The notes under the pieces are model-generated. The model did not search any database. It was not told where the DNA came from and worked only from the letters and a program-made list of their open reading frames with translations. Positions 45,663 through 57,582 of a stretch of DNA of 64,000 nt are shown here, in pieces. Source of the DNA: Scilla litardierei (lineage: Eukaryota; Streptophyta; Magnoliopsida; Asparagales; Asparagaceae); contig CM061142.1 in assembly GCA_030789695.1 (NCBI GenBank), positions 566,609,281 to 566,673,280 of the forward strand. The letters run 5' to 3'. A program made the position numbers and the translations under genes. Position 1 is the stretch's first letter. Each line of letters begins with the position of its first letter.

Positions 45663-48026
45663 CGAAAGGGTTCACGCCTTACGGGTTGAGGGGCATCAGA
45701 CCCTCTCCCCGTGCGCACGCTCAACCCTACCCCAAACCCAGAAACTCAGGACAAGAAGTACAGAGATCACTTCCGCTAGGGAAGCACCTGAAACGCCCGC
45801 AGGCTTTTTGTATCACGGAGATCACTCCCGCAAGGAGAGCATCTGAAACGCCCGAAGGCTTTTTGTATCACGGAGATCACTCCCGTTAGGAGAGCATCTG
45901 AAACGCCCGTAGGCTTTTTGTGTAACAGTGACATGACACGACCAGTGTACGGGAGATGTTATTCTAGGGTGTCCACACGTACGCACACACAAGATAATCC
46001 TACGGTGTCAAAAGTTGTTGTTTGTCGGGCTTAGACTTCGTCGTCAAGTCTAAATCGTCAGGGCGACCCGGACGCTATCATTTCACGTCCGGTTCTCACA
46101 GTCTAACAGTTCTAACAATTTAAGACTAAGACGCGGTCAAAAATGCAAGTGGGTACACTTACCTGCGATGGAGAGTGCGTCGTTTTTCCAGAGCGTCTCG
46201 TCGAAGCGGCGCGTCGGCGAGGATCCGTCCATCGGGAGCGTCTCGTCGCGGTCCGAGTGTCGGGTAGGGTTCGCTGAAATGAATTTAGGGGACGGAATCA
46301 GGTCACATTTTAGCAGTCCTATTAGGTGCATCACTAGGTTATACATGACTATCCTATCGGTTCCCAGATGCGGTGTTTAATAGTCAGGTTACACTCTACA
46401 GTTCTCTACGTCGACATATACCCTATGTGCACAGTCAAAAGTTCGGTCGACGATCTAGATTAGCACAACATTTTAAGGGAGCACAAAAATAAATTTAGTG
46501 ATATTAAGTTACTGATTTTTAGTTAGGGTTCAGATGACGTATATTTTAGGTTGCTACGAGTATAGGGCACCAACCTGGTTCGACGGTCACGTGTAAGTTT
46601 TGACGTCGGATCTGAAAACAACGGATCGCGTCGTCTTCGCTCCGGTTCCTCGACTGCGGTAGCGTGGATTTATCTGCGACATAGGTTTGTAATATTAAGC
46701 AGAAGGGTTTAACCGGGATGATAAGCTAATGTCAGATAATAAGTAACATAGTTCTAACCGTTTATTTAATGCACATATTAACAAAATTGTTAATAACTAG
46801 TATTATTAACTAGTATGTATAGTGCTAACAGCCCTAGGTTATATAAATAACTTACTAACTCAAGGTATATTCTATTAACCTAACATTACACGTACCCACA
46901 TGTATAATGCTATGCATTATAAAAGTCCACATCTTATTGTTTAACTAATATACTTACATATATCAATGTTAATATATAATAACTGAAGGCACCTAACATA
47001 TAAATTAACTCACCGTTTCCGCTCCTCCTTTCTCCGTCCGATGTAGGTGAGCCGTGACTTGCAGTGGCGACGGCGGCGAGTTGATGCAGTGGGAGGGGAG
47101 CCTCGGGGATGGCACTGACGGCGTTGGGCTGAGCGGCTCCGACGGCCTGGCGGTGCGGAGAGGCGGCTCGAGTGGTGGTGCAGCGACGGGAAAGGAGAGC
47201 CGCCAGGTCTGTAGTTGCCGAAGGGACACAAGCTAAGGGGAGACCGACGTCGAGTTCAGTCGAGCGTCGCATGGCTAGCGTGCGGCAAAGGGGTGGTTGC
47301 ACGATGCCGGAAATGGCCGTGAGGCGGCGTTGGCTTGCGGGGCAGCGGGGATGCCATCGGGATGCGGCCGGAGATGAGGGGGATGAGCCGCCGTGGGTTG
47401 AGGGAAGATGGTGCGTTGAGGTCGAGATGAGAGAATTCTCTCAGGAGGAAATTTTGTGGCGGCTGGGGAACACAGAAAAAAATAGAAAGACCTAGCCCTT
47501 AGCTATTAGGTTAGATAATAATATAGGAGAAAAAAATAAGAGAGAGGAAGCCGTGAGTAGAGGTTGCTAAAAAGATGGGATATGACGTGGGTTGTTGCGC
47601 ACAAGACGGGGAAAAATGATCCACACGTTCAGAATGAATCCAAACAATTGGATATTATGATTGTAATACATGGGGTTAATTAAAGTTTAATAGGAAAATA
47701 GTAAGTTTAGTGGGGTAAGGTTTGAAATTAAATATTTATTAAGGGTTGGTTAATAGGGGTTTGAACGCACAGGCCCTTTAACATTTAAAAAAATATTATT
47801 ATTAATAATTTATAATTGTAATGAGTTAAATAAAAAAAGTCCGGTGACGTCCAAAAATTACAAGGGAAATACCAGGGTGCTCGTGCCTCCGAGAGGGTCG
47901 TGGAAACGGTGTCCGGACACGTGTTCGAGCTATGGAAAGCAAAAAAAATAAAATCAAATATGATCACACACACAAAACAACCAAGGATACGCGCTACAAA
48001 CGTTCGGTCGGAAAGTGACCATTACA
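45663..48026 (-). repeat. M 5' LTR (2364 bp)
   Basis: Second copy of the long repeat. It has three 55-bp units instead of four, and CG instead of TG at its inner end. Its outer end TGTAATGG (minus) is followed on the + strand by ctttg and then E's env-like gene. Confidence 0.75.
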
Positions 48027-48031
48027 CTTTG

Positions 48032-49410
48032 CCCACCTAGGGGTACTCGAGGGGCTGCTCACGTTGTACGACAACATGGGATGGCGTGACTTTTTGTCTG
48101 TATCGGTGGACACCTACATCCGCCCGACGTTAAAGGTCCTTAATTCCATTGCCCGGACCCCTGGGGGATGCTCCTTTCGACTGATGGATCGAGAGTGCGA
48201 GATCACTCTCGACATGCTTAGAGCATTCTTCCAGTGGCCAGCTGTACCTGTCCCAGACCGAGCTTACGCTCCCACGCACATCCCACCCCCGTCGTTCAAC
48301 ATACACGCCTTTTGGACACGGATCACGGGATCTCCCCTCGCCTTTGACCCCAGTAGGGCCAAGGCATCTGTAATTCTCCACCTCTGCCTCCGCATAGCAT
48401 AGCGCCTTATGGCGACCACTTTTCTTGCGAGGTACGAGCCCGGGACACTGTCGACGCCAGAGCTCTACAAGCTCTATGCGATGACACGGCCTAGGGTCTT
48501 CGATAGGGGTAGTGATGTTCTGGTCCTCGCTGTCGAGATTGATATTGCAAGTTGGTACATCGACCGCATCGTTATTTCTGTCGGCGCTCGAATGCCCATC
48601 TGTTGCAGCGGTCTGATTACCCCCTTGGCCCTTATGACCGGCGTCGACCTACCTGCTGACTTGCTTCGACCACCGGGCCCCACTTCACTTTCGATAGACG
48701 TGATGACCCAGATGAGGATGTTGCGTCCTCATGGTCATAAGCACTGGGTGTGGCTCCACGGTCCTTTCGCTGCGGATTATATGGTTCTCCCGAGCCCTGC
48801 TCGGACACATATAGGACCCCCGGGCGGAGAGTGGATTCCAGCGATGGATCTCCTTATCCTCGCCGCATACGTGCTAGAGCCTGAGGGTGCTCAGCAGGAG
48901 CCCCTCATTCCACCCCAGGACCCCGTGATTCCTCAGCCTGCACCTGCTCTGTCTGCACCTCCCGACACCTATGTCCACACGTCTGTTAGTGTCGGGAGCA
49001 CTTTAGCTGAGCTCACCACCACTACCTCTACTGTGCCCATCTCCGTAGATCCCGTCACCACCATGAGCCCTGAGCGTCCCACCACCATTTTAGAGAGCGA
49101 CGAGACCTCCTTTACCGCCGCAGTGGCGGCCCTGTCCTCACTTTTGTTCTCGACTTCTGGGAAGTCACTTTCTATGCCCTTCACGGCCTCCCCAGCTGTT
49201 GACACGACTTTCCCCACTGTCGCTATTTTCTCTGAGAGCGTCGTGACGTCTGTCCCTACGTCTGTGTCACTGACCTCTCTGCTTGCCTCGTTGTCCGTTC
49301 TCACTTCCGTTCCAGCTGCCGCTCCTTCTTCGTTTACTATTCCTGTGTCTCAGCCTCCCACAGAGGCTGGGCATCACTTAGCAAGCACAGCACCTAGCAC
49401 CACCCCATAG
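48032..49410 (+). pseudogene. E env-like (Athila ORF-1-type) protein, one in-frame stop
   Basis: Frame from M's edge: AHLGVLEGLLTLYDNMGW, then FLSVSVDTYIRPTLKVLNS, FRLMDRECEITLDMLRAFF, matching the kind of conserved region in the ORF after pol of Athila elements and in putative plant transposon proteins. TAG at 48400-48402 interrupts it after HLCLRIA, and the same frame goes on to 49410 (TLSTPELYKLYAMTRPR, then WYIDRIVISVGARMPICC). Residues after about 48890 are low-complexity Pro/Ser/Thr. I see no clear membrane span. Its cellular role is unknown. Confidence 0.75.
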
Positions 49411-49457
49411 CTGCACTTATCCTTTACAGTAGTCATATGAGATAGGCACGTTCTTCA

Positions 49458-49730
49458 CCTGTTCGACCCTCTGCTCCACCTCCCCCCGACACCCTTGTTC
49501 AGAGCATCCGTGCTCTTGAGGGGGAAGTTAGTGATCTCAGAGGAGATTTTAGGGCTCTCTCTGCCACCGTCAGTGCTGTGCAGACCCGCGTCGCTATACT
49601 TCCCAGTATTCAGGCTTGCCTGAATCAGATTCTTGCGCGTCTGCCTCAGCCACCCACACCCACCCAACAGCCACCTCGCCCACCACCACCTCCGCCACAG
49701 GACGGTGCTGGTCCACCACCACCCTCCTAG
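49458..49730 (+). pseudogene. E env-like protein, C-terminal coiled coil in another frame
   Basis: Frame reading DTLVQSIRALEGEVSDLRG and on to ILARLPQPP, ending in a Pro-rich tail and TAG at about 49728. Heptad-like spacing of Leu/Val suggests a coiled coil. It follows the 49410 stop in a different frame, so a frameshift or nonsense change separates it from the main ORF. Confidence 0.6.
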
Positions 49731-51609
49731 GCACACACTGGATGCCTTCCATATTTTTGATGCTGTTTTGCTGATGTTTTGAGCCAGCTGATTTTGTACC
49801 CCTCCTCCACACACTGTTTTTGTCACGTTTTGGTTTGATCTGTCTATATCTTTTTGGGAGAGAGGGAGTACTTTTTGGGACACTCATATCTGCACTATTT
49901 TGATCTCTGCATGCATCACCTGCATTCTCATATCATTTTCTTTTATTTTTTCCATCCTGCATGCATCCTCACCCTCCCCACCCATATTTCGTCTCTCGGT
50001 GTGCCACACTTTGCACATTGAGGACATTGTGCACTTTAGCTTGGGGGAGTGAGTTCTCACACTTTTCATTTTTTTGTCGCAATCTATTTTTTTTATTTTC
50101 TCACATTTCTTCGTTTTTACACTTGCTTTCACCCACTTTTTCTTTTTTATCATGCATCACGTTTTTTTATTTCTTGAGTGTGCTGCATTGTACAGTAGTT
50201 CTATTTTCTTTTATCCTTATTTCTTCCATCTTTTTACTAGAGATGATTTATCTGCGATGATGATAACGTGGTGTTAGCTTATCTCTATTTGCATACTATC
50301 TTGCCATGCCATCGTTTTTATTTCAGATATCATATGCTATGTCTTGCTATGCATTCTAAATAGTAACCCGCTCTTTCATGCATGAATGTGGATGAAATTC
50401 TTTTATTAGCTGAGTCTGATAATTAATATGTATACTCTTCATAGAAAACACACCAAGCTTCACGCATTGATTGCTTAAATTTGGAGTACTGCCTTGCTTT
50501 CTTATATCACTTCTTATTACATGAAAATTGTACGCTTCACTTTTAGGTTGAATGAATGTATGCTAGGTTGATATAACTGGATTAGTTTACTTTCTGAGAT
50601 TAAACTGAGTAGATTACATTACTCTGCTGAAAGCTGTCGTGCACATTCTATAGAGTGAACCGAGCGTTACATATACTTCTTTCTCCATATATCTTGAGCA
50701 TTATTTCTATACTTATGTTCATTGGTGAATCTCCCTTTAGCGGATCCTATATTGGCAATTCCCCCGCTATAAAAGTCCATGCTCCAATACCCCCAAAATC
50801 AAAAAGAAAAAATACATGAATATCTTTCTATCGTTTGATTTGGGATCTCAGATGTATATATGTTATGAAACCAAAAAAAATATGAGAAAAAGAAAATAAA
50901 AGAGAAAAGATGCTTATACATGATCCCGTCTCATGCTCTTTCTCTCTCTCTCTCTCTTCCCTCTTTTGTTTTTATTGTTCCATGGAGCTAAAAAATGGGG
51001 AATGTACTTATTGATTTATATTATGCCACCACGCTTATAGATAAGCTTGGGGGAGAGGATCCAATGATGTGTGAGAGAGTGACTACTTGACTGTGCATGA
51101 CAACCTAGGCTAGGTAATTTTCTATACTCGGTGAGATTACTAAAAGTTTTACGAAATTTAGGAATTGAAACTTGGCACGCATTTCATGAAAACCACTTCT
51201 TTCTATTTTTATTGCTTCTTATTGTGTGGTACATCTTATACTCCAAGTAGAAAGCATTCAATTGAAAAGTGTGTGCTCTATAACTATGTATACCGTTTTA
51301 GATGCTTCAGACGATGTTAATCCTAGAATGATTCCATATTTCATATTGTTTTTATATTCTTGGGTTTTCTATTTTGAATGCATCCTTATATCATGATAGC
51401 GAGATAAAAATCTTTGGCATGTGTTTTACATTCGCCGTGTGCTATATGAGTAAGCAAAACCCACGTCCTGAGAAAATAATCTAGCACATCTCTCTCTTCA
51501 TTTTCTTTCCTATTTCCTTTTTCTTTTTCTTTTTCATTATTTTTATCCATCAGGTTTGCCTTTTACTCATCTTCCTCGAGGATGAGTAAGAGATAAGCTT
51601 AGGGGATTT
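49731..51609 (+). promoter_or_regulatory. E 3' non-coding region with repeated agcttgggggag motifs
   Basis: T-rich sequence without a gene. The motif tagcttgggggag occurs at about 50039 and ataagcttgggggaga at about 51044. Ataagcttaggggatt (51594-51609) stands directly before the 3' LTR and is the functional-position polypurine tract. A CT run lies at about 50940-50960. The same motif also occurs at 39733-39752, before the env-like gene. Confidence 0.7.
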
Positions 51610-53386
51610 TGATCACTCCATATTTTACACCTTTTTCTGCATGTTTGCATGTCGTTTTGATCGCCCATATCGTGTTTTTCACGATTATTCGACGATATTG
51701 TGTTGCTTTTCACTATTTCTTGTTTTTGTCGTATTTCAGGAAATATGGAGCGATCTGAAGCGAATTTGAGATCAAAGGATTTGCATGCGCTTAGGAGTGT
51801 CGCCCACGGCTCATTCGAGGACTTATCAGCGATAGAGGATGAGCGGAAGAAGAAGGAAATCAATAGGAGCGACGAGGAGGCGAGAAGAAGAAGAAATGGG
51901 CTCAACAGCACACCACTCGGCCGAGTAAACCCCTCACTCGGCCGAGCAAGAAGCCATACTCGACCGAACGGAACGGATACGCACACGATGTTTTTAGCGT
52001 ATACTCAGCTGAGCAAAGGAAGCCCACTCGGCTGAGTGAGAAAGTTTACTTGCCCGAGTGGTACAGGAAATTCGTCCAGAGAAAGGCCCAAGTTACTGGA
52101 ATTCAGAGAGATCCTGAGGAGGCCCACTCGGCCGAGCATGAATACTCATTCGGCCGAGTGAAGAAGTCCACTCGACCGAACCACCCCCGAAGACAGACCC
52201 TGAGAACCCCCGAAGTTATTGTTTTTCTGCAGGGTTTGTCACTCGGCCGAGTGACAAATGTCACTCGGCCGAGTGACCCTCTCCGACTGCTGTTAGGGCT
52301 GCGAATTCTGAGCTGCGCAGGGGCAGTTTGGTCACGATTTTTTGGACGATTTTAGAGGGTATTTAAACCCTATTTTTACCCTAGTTTAGGGAGACTTGAC
52401 CCATATTTTTTAGACTTACTTTTAGGATTTTGACGGCTACTCTTTTGTGAATTCTCAGCTGGAGATCGTTGGCGTCGACATTGGTTTGTCTATTCTTATT
52501 AAAAACTCAATTTTTATGCATTGTTTCTCTTTTGCAATGAATTGTGCCGCGATTATTGTTATTATTTCTGAGATTTGCATGATGCTTAGTGAGTAGTGTC
52601 GTCGTCCTAGGGTGTGGGGATGAACCCTATGGACCCTATCTCTTAATTGTAATGAATTTGTAGATTTGTTGCTAGAATTGATAACTGTTAGGTTGTGATC
52701 GATTGATTACGGGTAGCTAGGAATTCATATCGATTGGGATTTGCAAGAGATTGGATCCCAATTGGTAGGAAGGCCTAGATATTCGATTTAGGTTGACAAT
52801 TGGATTTCTTTAGATTTGGTTTGTAAGAGATTGGACCAAAAGCTAGGATTTTTAATTATAAATCTATACTACTATTCGTTTGCAAGAGATTGGAAGAATA
52901 AGAACTATCATAACCTAGATCGTAGCTCGAGTTTGCACGAGAGTGGGCTCGAGATACGATTGAACAATGATGGCGTTCTTCACGCTAGCGGCTTAGGCTA
53001 GGGTTTGCACGAGAGTGGGCCTTAATCCTAGGTTTGTTATAGACCGGCAATAGCGCGAGAGCATGAGCTTGGTTCTACATTAAGTTGCGACTAGTTCACC
53101 TACATTCAAGCTTAGCAACAATGAAATATATGATTCACAAGGATGAGAGACGGTCTGTAGTGGGGATTTCCTATCCCTAGACGCTTTTTTATTATATTGA
53201 TATTTTCTTGATATTTGAACGATTGTGACTATTACATCAAAACTATTCTCACTCTTTTGATTGCTAGGTGATTTGAATAAGATATTTCCATTTTTCCTCC
53301 TTGAGTTCGATACCCGCTCGCCGCTACACCGTGCGGTTGCGGTAAGACTACAAGTCGTTTTTCGGGTGCACATCCGGACGCGATCA
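51610..53386 (+). repeat. Element E 3' LTR (1777 bp)
   Basis: Aligns end to end with 20896-22716. It is 44 bp shorter because of one array unit fewer, with scattered substitutions, several of them C to T or G to A inside the CG palindromes (ctcgaccgaa, cattcggccg). It is followed by ttagg and D's protease. Confidence 0.93.
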
Positions 53387-53391
53387 TTAGG

Positions 53392-54012
53392 TCTCGAAGA
53401 TTTGAAATCTACACCCATTATTCTCCAATTGGTCGATAGATCCATCAAGGTCCCCAAGGGTAGCATAAAGGACGTGCTTGTCCATGTGGACAAATTTTAC
53501 TACCCGGTGGACTTTGTCGTATTGGACATTCTTGGACCTCAAACCGAGACACCAACCCCCATAACCTTAGGTAAACCATTCCTAGCCACAAGCAATGCTA
53601 TAATCAATTGTAGGGATGGTCAACTTAAGATCTCTTTTGGCAACATGACCCTTGACTTAAACATTTTAATGCGTGTAAGTTACCATCGGGGGATGGTGAG
53701 TTTGAGGATGCTTGCATGGTTAAAACTCTCGTTGAAGAGCATTTTGACTCAGAGTTTGTTGAAGCACTAAATTTTGTTGAACATCTTTGTGAAAATATTG
53801 ATACCGATTGTTTTTCGCATGAAGTTGGCACGGTGACTAAGTGGATGCCATCTTTTGAGCCGCTACCATTGGACACGCCATATCAAAGGCCATCGGAGTT
53901 GGAGCACCCATCCTTGGACTTGAAGCCGTCGCCGCCATATTTGAAGTATGCATTTCTTGGGGAATCCGGCCCATTCCCCGTGGTAATATCATCTAACCTC
54001 TCTAATGAGTAA
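53392..54012 (+). pseudogene. Element D protease, continued after E
   Basis: Frame LEDLKSTPIILQLVDRS, VPKGSIKDVLVHVDKFYYP, LGKPFLATSNAII: the second half of the Athila-type aspartic protease whose catalytic part lies at 20836-20895. A frameshift near 53675 leads to EEHFDSEFVEALNFVEHL and a linker (53716-54012). The match of frames across 32.5 kb confirms the E insertion. Confidence 0.87.
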
Positions 54013-54696
54013 GAAATACAATTGTTAGAAGTGCTTAAAACTCACAAGGGGGCAATTGGTTGGGTAATTGCCGACATTAAAGGTATTGACCCCCTAATTT
54101 GTAAGCACCACATCTACTTAGAAGATGACACCAAATCCACTAGAGAGATGCAACATAGTTAAGTCCTAACCTAAAGGAAGTGGTGAAGGGTGAAATCCTT
54201 AATCTTCTTGATGCAGGTATTATATACCCCATTGTCGATAGTAGATGGGTTAGTCCCATTCAAGTTGTACCTAAGAAATCGGGGCTAACAGTAGTTTAAA
54301 ATGAGAACGATGAGTTAGTCTCCATGCGAGCCTCCACGGGATGGCGCATGTGCATTGACTATAGGAATCTTAATTCTAAGACCCGTAAAGACCACTTCCA
54401 TCTCCCATTTCTATATCAAATCCTAGAGAGAGTGGCCGGACACGAGTACTATTGCTTCCTTGATGGCTGCCCTGGGTATTATCAAATAGAAATAACACCC
54501 GAAGAACAATAGAAGACCACCTTCACTTGTCCCTTCGGCACTTTTGCATTCCAGATGATGCCATTTGGCTTATGTAATGCCCCGCAACTTTTCAACGTTG
54601 TATGCTTGGCATTTTCCATGACATGGTTGAAAAGATTGTGGAGGATTCATGGATGATTTCTGTGTATGGTAGCTCTTTAATAATTGTTTATCTAAC
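54013..54696 (+). pseudogene. Element D reverse transcriptase, decayed
   Basis: Recognisable blocks in shifting frames: LLDAGIIYPIVDSRWVSP (about 54208), GWRMCIDYRNLNSKTRKDHF (about 54342), YCFLDGCPGYYQIEITPE (about 54451), TFTCPFGTFAFQMMPFGLCN (about 54520) and the catalytic box FMDD at 54646-54657. Stops at 54510-54512 and elsewhere, and small deletions just after FMDD, break the frame. Confidence 0.85.
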
Positions 54697-55872
54697 TTGG
54701 CTTTGGTGTTAGATCGGTGCATCGAGAAAAACCTTCTCTTGAATTGGGAGAAATGCCATTTTATGACCGCCGAAGGTTTAGTCCTCGGTCATATTGTATC
54801 CAAAGAAGGTATGCAAGTTGACAAAGCCAAGATTGAGGTAATAGAAAAGCTACCCACTCCTCGTTGTGTAAAAGTTATTCGATCATTTCTTGGGCATGCC
54901 GGTTTCTATAGGAGGCTCATAAAAGATTTTAATTCTATATCTCAACCTCTTTGCATGCTTTTGAAAAATGATATGGATTTTGCTTGGAATAATGATTGTC
55001 AACTTGCTTTTGAAAAGTTGAAAAATTTTCTTACATGTTCACCTATTCTTCAGGTGCTGGATTGGACGTCACCCTTCGAGATTATGTGCGATGCAAGTGA
55101 CTATGTGGTTAGCGCCGTACTTGGACAACACAGGGACAGTGTTCCCGTGGTGATCTATTATGCAAGCAAGAGCTCAGATGAGGCTCAACGAAACTACACC
55201 ACCACGGAGAAGGAGCTTCTAGCCGTTGTCTTCGCGTTGGATAAATTTAGGAGCTATATATTGGGATTCCCAATTACAATCTTTACCGATCATACTACTC
55301 TAAAATATCTTCTTTCCAAGAAAGACATCAAACCTAGACTAATTCATTGGATTTTGCTCTTGCAAGCATTCAACATCGCCATTAAGGACAAGAAAGGAGT
55401 GGAAAATCACGTTATGGATCACCTATCAAGGCTAACGGTGAGCATGGAGCCAGCAGCCATCCCAATGAAGGATTCGTTCCCCGATGAGCACCTTTTTGCG
55501 ATCTCCCACACACTACCATGGTATGCGGACATTGTAAACTACTTGGTCACCGGTAAGACTACCTACTCTTGGTCTCGCCAAAATTACAAAAGATTCATCT
55601 ACGAGGTAAAATCTTTCTTTTTTGATGACACTTACCTTTACAAGTATTGTAATGGCCAAATAGTTAGGAGATGCATACCCGACCATGAGTTTGATAGTGT
55701 TTTGCATTTTTTCCATGAGGATGTGTGTGGTGGTCATTTTTCTGCCCAGAAGACCGTAGCGAAAATTCTACAATGTGGCTTTTATTGGCTTAGCATGTTT
55801 AAGGACACTTATACATATTGTAAGTCATGCTTAGCTAGCCAAAAATTGGAGGGATCACTAAAAGAAATATGA
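54697..55872 (+). pseudogene. Element D RT thumb, RNase H and integrase zinc finger
   Basis: A 391-codon open stretch. KNLLLNWEKCHFM and VLGHIVSKEGMQVDKAKI (RT thumb), SFLGHAGFYRRLIKDF, then RNase H with PFEIMCDASDYVVSAVLGQ, TEKELLAVVFALDKFRSY and IFTDHTTLKYL. The integrase HHCC finger follows (HEDVCGGH...CKSCLASQ, about 55715-55840). The frame then shifts near 55865. Confidence 0.88.
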
Positions 55873-56508
55873 TGCAGTTAACCCCTATTCTTGAATTAGA
55901 AATTTTCAATTGTTGGGTCATTGATTTTATGGGGCCATTTCTTCCATCCTTTGGGTACACATTTATTTTTCTTGCTATAGATTATGTATCTAAATGGGTG
56001 GAGGCTATTCCTTGTAGGACCAATGATGCGACTATCGTGCTTAAATTCATGAAAGAAAACATTTTCGCACGATTTGGGATGCCAAAGGCTATGATAAGCG
56101 ACGGAGGGTCACATTTCTACAACCGCCTCTTCGCAAGCTTAATGAAGAAGTTTAGGGTGAAACACAAGGTTTCTATACCGTACCACCCCCAAACCAATGG
56201 ACAAGCGGAGTTGGCGAATCGGGAGATCAAGAACATACTCCAAAAGACGGTGAATCCATTAAGGAAGGATTCGAGCAAGCGTCTTCCCGAGGCATTGTAG
56301 GCGTACCGTACCGCCTACAAAATGATTTTAGGGATGTACCCATATCGCTTAGTTTTTGGAAAATTTTGCCACTTGCCCATTGAACTTGAACACAAATCTT
56401 TTTGGGCAATTAAAAAGTTCAATTGTGAAATTGACCCCTCTTCTCTAAATTGCAGATAGTGGAGCTCGAAGAGATAAGGAGGGAGGCATACAACAATTCC
56501 AAGCTTGT
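55869..56508 (+). pseudogene. Element D integrase core, cut by F
   Basis: DDE core: VIDFMGPF (Asp, about 55922), MISDGGSHFYN (Asp, about 56100) and NGQAELANREIK (Glu, about 56215), typical of Gypsy integrase. TAG at 56298-56300 and later shifts end the frame. Remnants (VELEEIRREAYNNSKL) continue to 56508, where F is inserted. Confidence 0.87.
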
Positions 56509-57502
56509 TGTAACGACTCGTATTTTTTTCAATACAGTTAATTATGTATTTAACGTATTTTCATTTTTAGAAAGTATTTTATAGTGGTTGATCAGGAGTT
56601 TTAAGTGATTTCAAAATTTCTCATAAAAATATTTTGAAGCATCAAACTAGTTATGGTGTATTTCAGTAAATTCGAATTTCATCATATACCTCTACACAAT
56701 TTTGATAAAAATTCATTTTCAATTATTACTGTTTTGGCTTAATGAATTAATTTTCTATACAAATATCATCAAAACGTTGTCAAACTTTTACAGTATCATC
56801 ATATGATCATTTAGGGCTTCCCATATTAATCTCGTAATTTTCTGAAGTCAAATCAATAGAGAACCTGCAAACCCGCTTCCTAAACATTTTGGCCTAAAAC
56901 TAGCATCTCCGTAGCTCAAACCCCAAAATGGATCTCGTATTCGCAATCCTCGCAATGATACGAACCGGTGGGTATGTTTTCGTAATTTTTCGGAATCCTT
57001 TGTATAGAGAAAATGATATTCAATATTACCGTCACTAATTACCTTAGCTAATTACTATAACCTAATTACTAATTACCCCAACCTAATTAACTATTAGATT
57101 ACCCTAGCCATGACTAACACATGGGGTAGAAAAGTTTAAAAATTGTCTATGCTTAGTCAAAAAGCTAACCACCGTATTAAAATTGTCTAAGTTCGTCAAT
57201 GAAACCAATAACCCTATTAATTGCTAATTAACCCTATAAATACCCCCTTAATCCCCCTAATTCTTCCCAGCTCACGTAAATAAACCCCCCGTTAAAAACC
57301 CAAACCCATTCAATCTCACCGTGTGTCTCCCCCTTGATTAAACCCGTACCCGTATATCTCTCCATCCTCTCGTTCGTACTCACCTCCAACAAACCCCCCC
57401 CCCCCCCCGTTCAAAAAACACTCTCTCTCCCAGGCCCAACTCACGCCCGTGCCCCGTTCAAGCTCTCTCCACTCTCTCTCTATCGACTTCTCTCTCACCC
57501 TC

Positions 57503-57505
<3 letters not shown>

Positions 57506-57580
<75 letters not shown>
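57506..57580. repeat. (CT)n microsatellite in F
   Basis: 75 bp of uninterrupted CT, followed by C runs to 57598. A C run also lies at about 57397-57408. Ser/Leu and Arg/Glu ORFs across it are repeat artefacts. Confidence 0.95.

Positions 57581-57582
<2 letters not shown>

Larger units (their letters stand above)
39845..48026 (-). mobile_element. Element M: long-LTR element without recognisable proteins (chromovirus-like LARD)
   Basis: Two direct repeats of about 2.4 kb (39845-42265, 45663-48026) enclose 3.4 kb. On the minus strand each starts TGTAA(C/T)(T/G)GTCACTTTCCGACC, and a purine-rich aaggtgggtagaa stands directly before the lower one, the usual chromovirus polypurine tract. So the lower copy is the 3' LTR. 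Flanks cttcg (39840-39844) and ctttg (48027-48031) would be a target duplication with one change. The interior has no gag or pol. Alternative: the real LTR extends from 48026 to about 44992 (ending GGGGCGTGACA on the minus strand) and the lower copy is truncated. Confidence 0.65.
20896..53386 (+). mobile_element. Element E: non-autonomous Athila-type Gypsy element with env-like gene
   Basis: Its two LTRs (20896-22716 and 51610-53386) share ends TGATCACTCC and CGATCA and are flanked by the exact 5-bp duplication ttagg (20891-20895, 53387-53391). Own sequence between them: primer site, gag, protease, a short pol-end remnant, palindrome array, env-like gene, polypurine tracts. Insertions G, H (with P) and M account for the rest of its 32.5 kb. 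No RT, RNase H or integrase is left once they are removed. Confidence 0.93.

Noticed and set aside
48064..49410. Host gene for a Ser/Thr-rich plant protein
   Set aside because: Position between E's palindrome array and E's polypurine tract and LTR, plus similarity to Athila env-like proteins, marks it as part of E.
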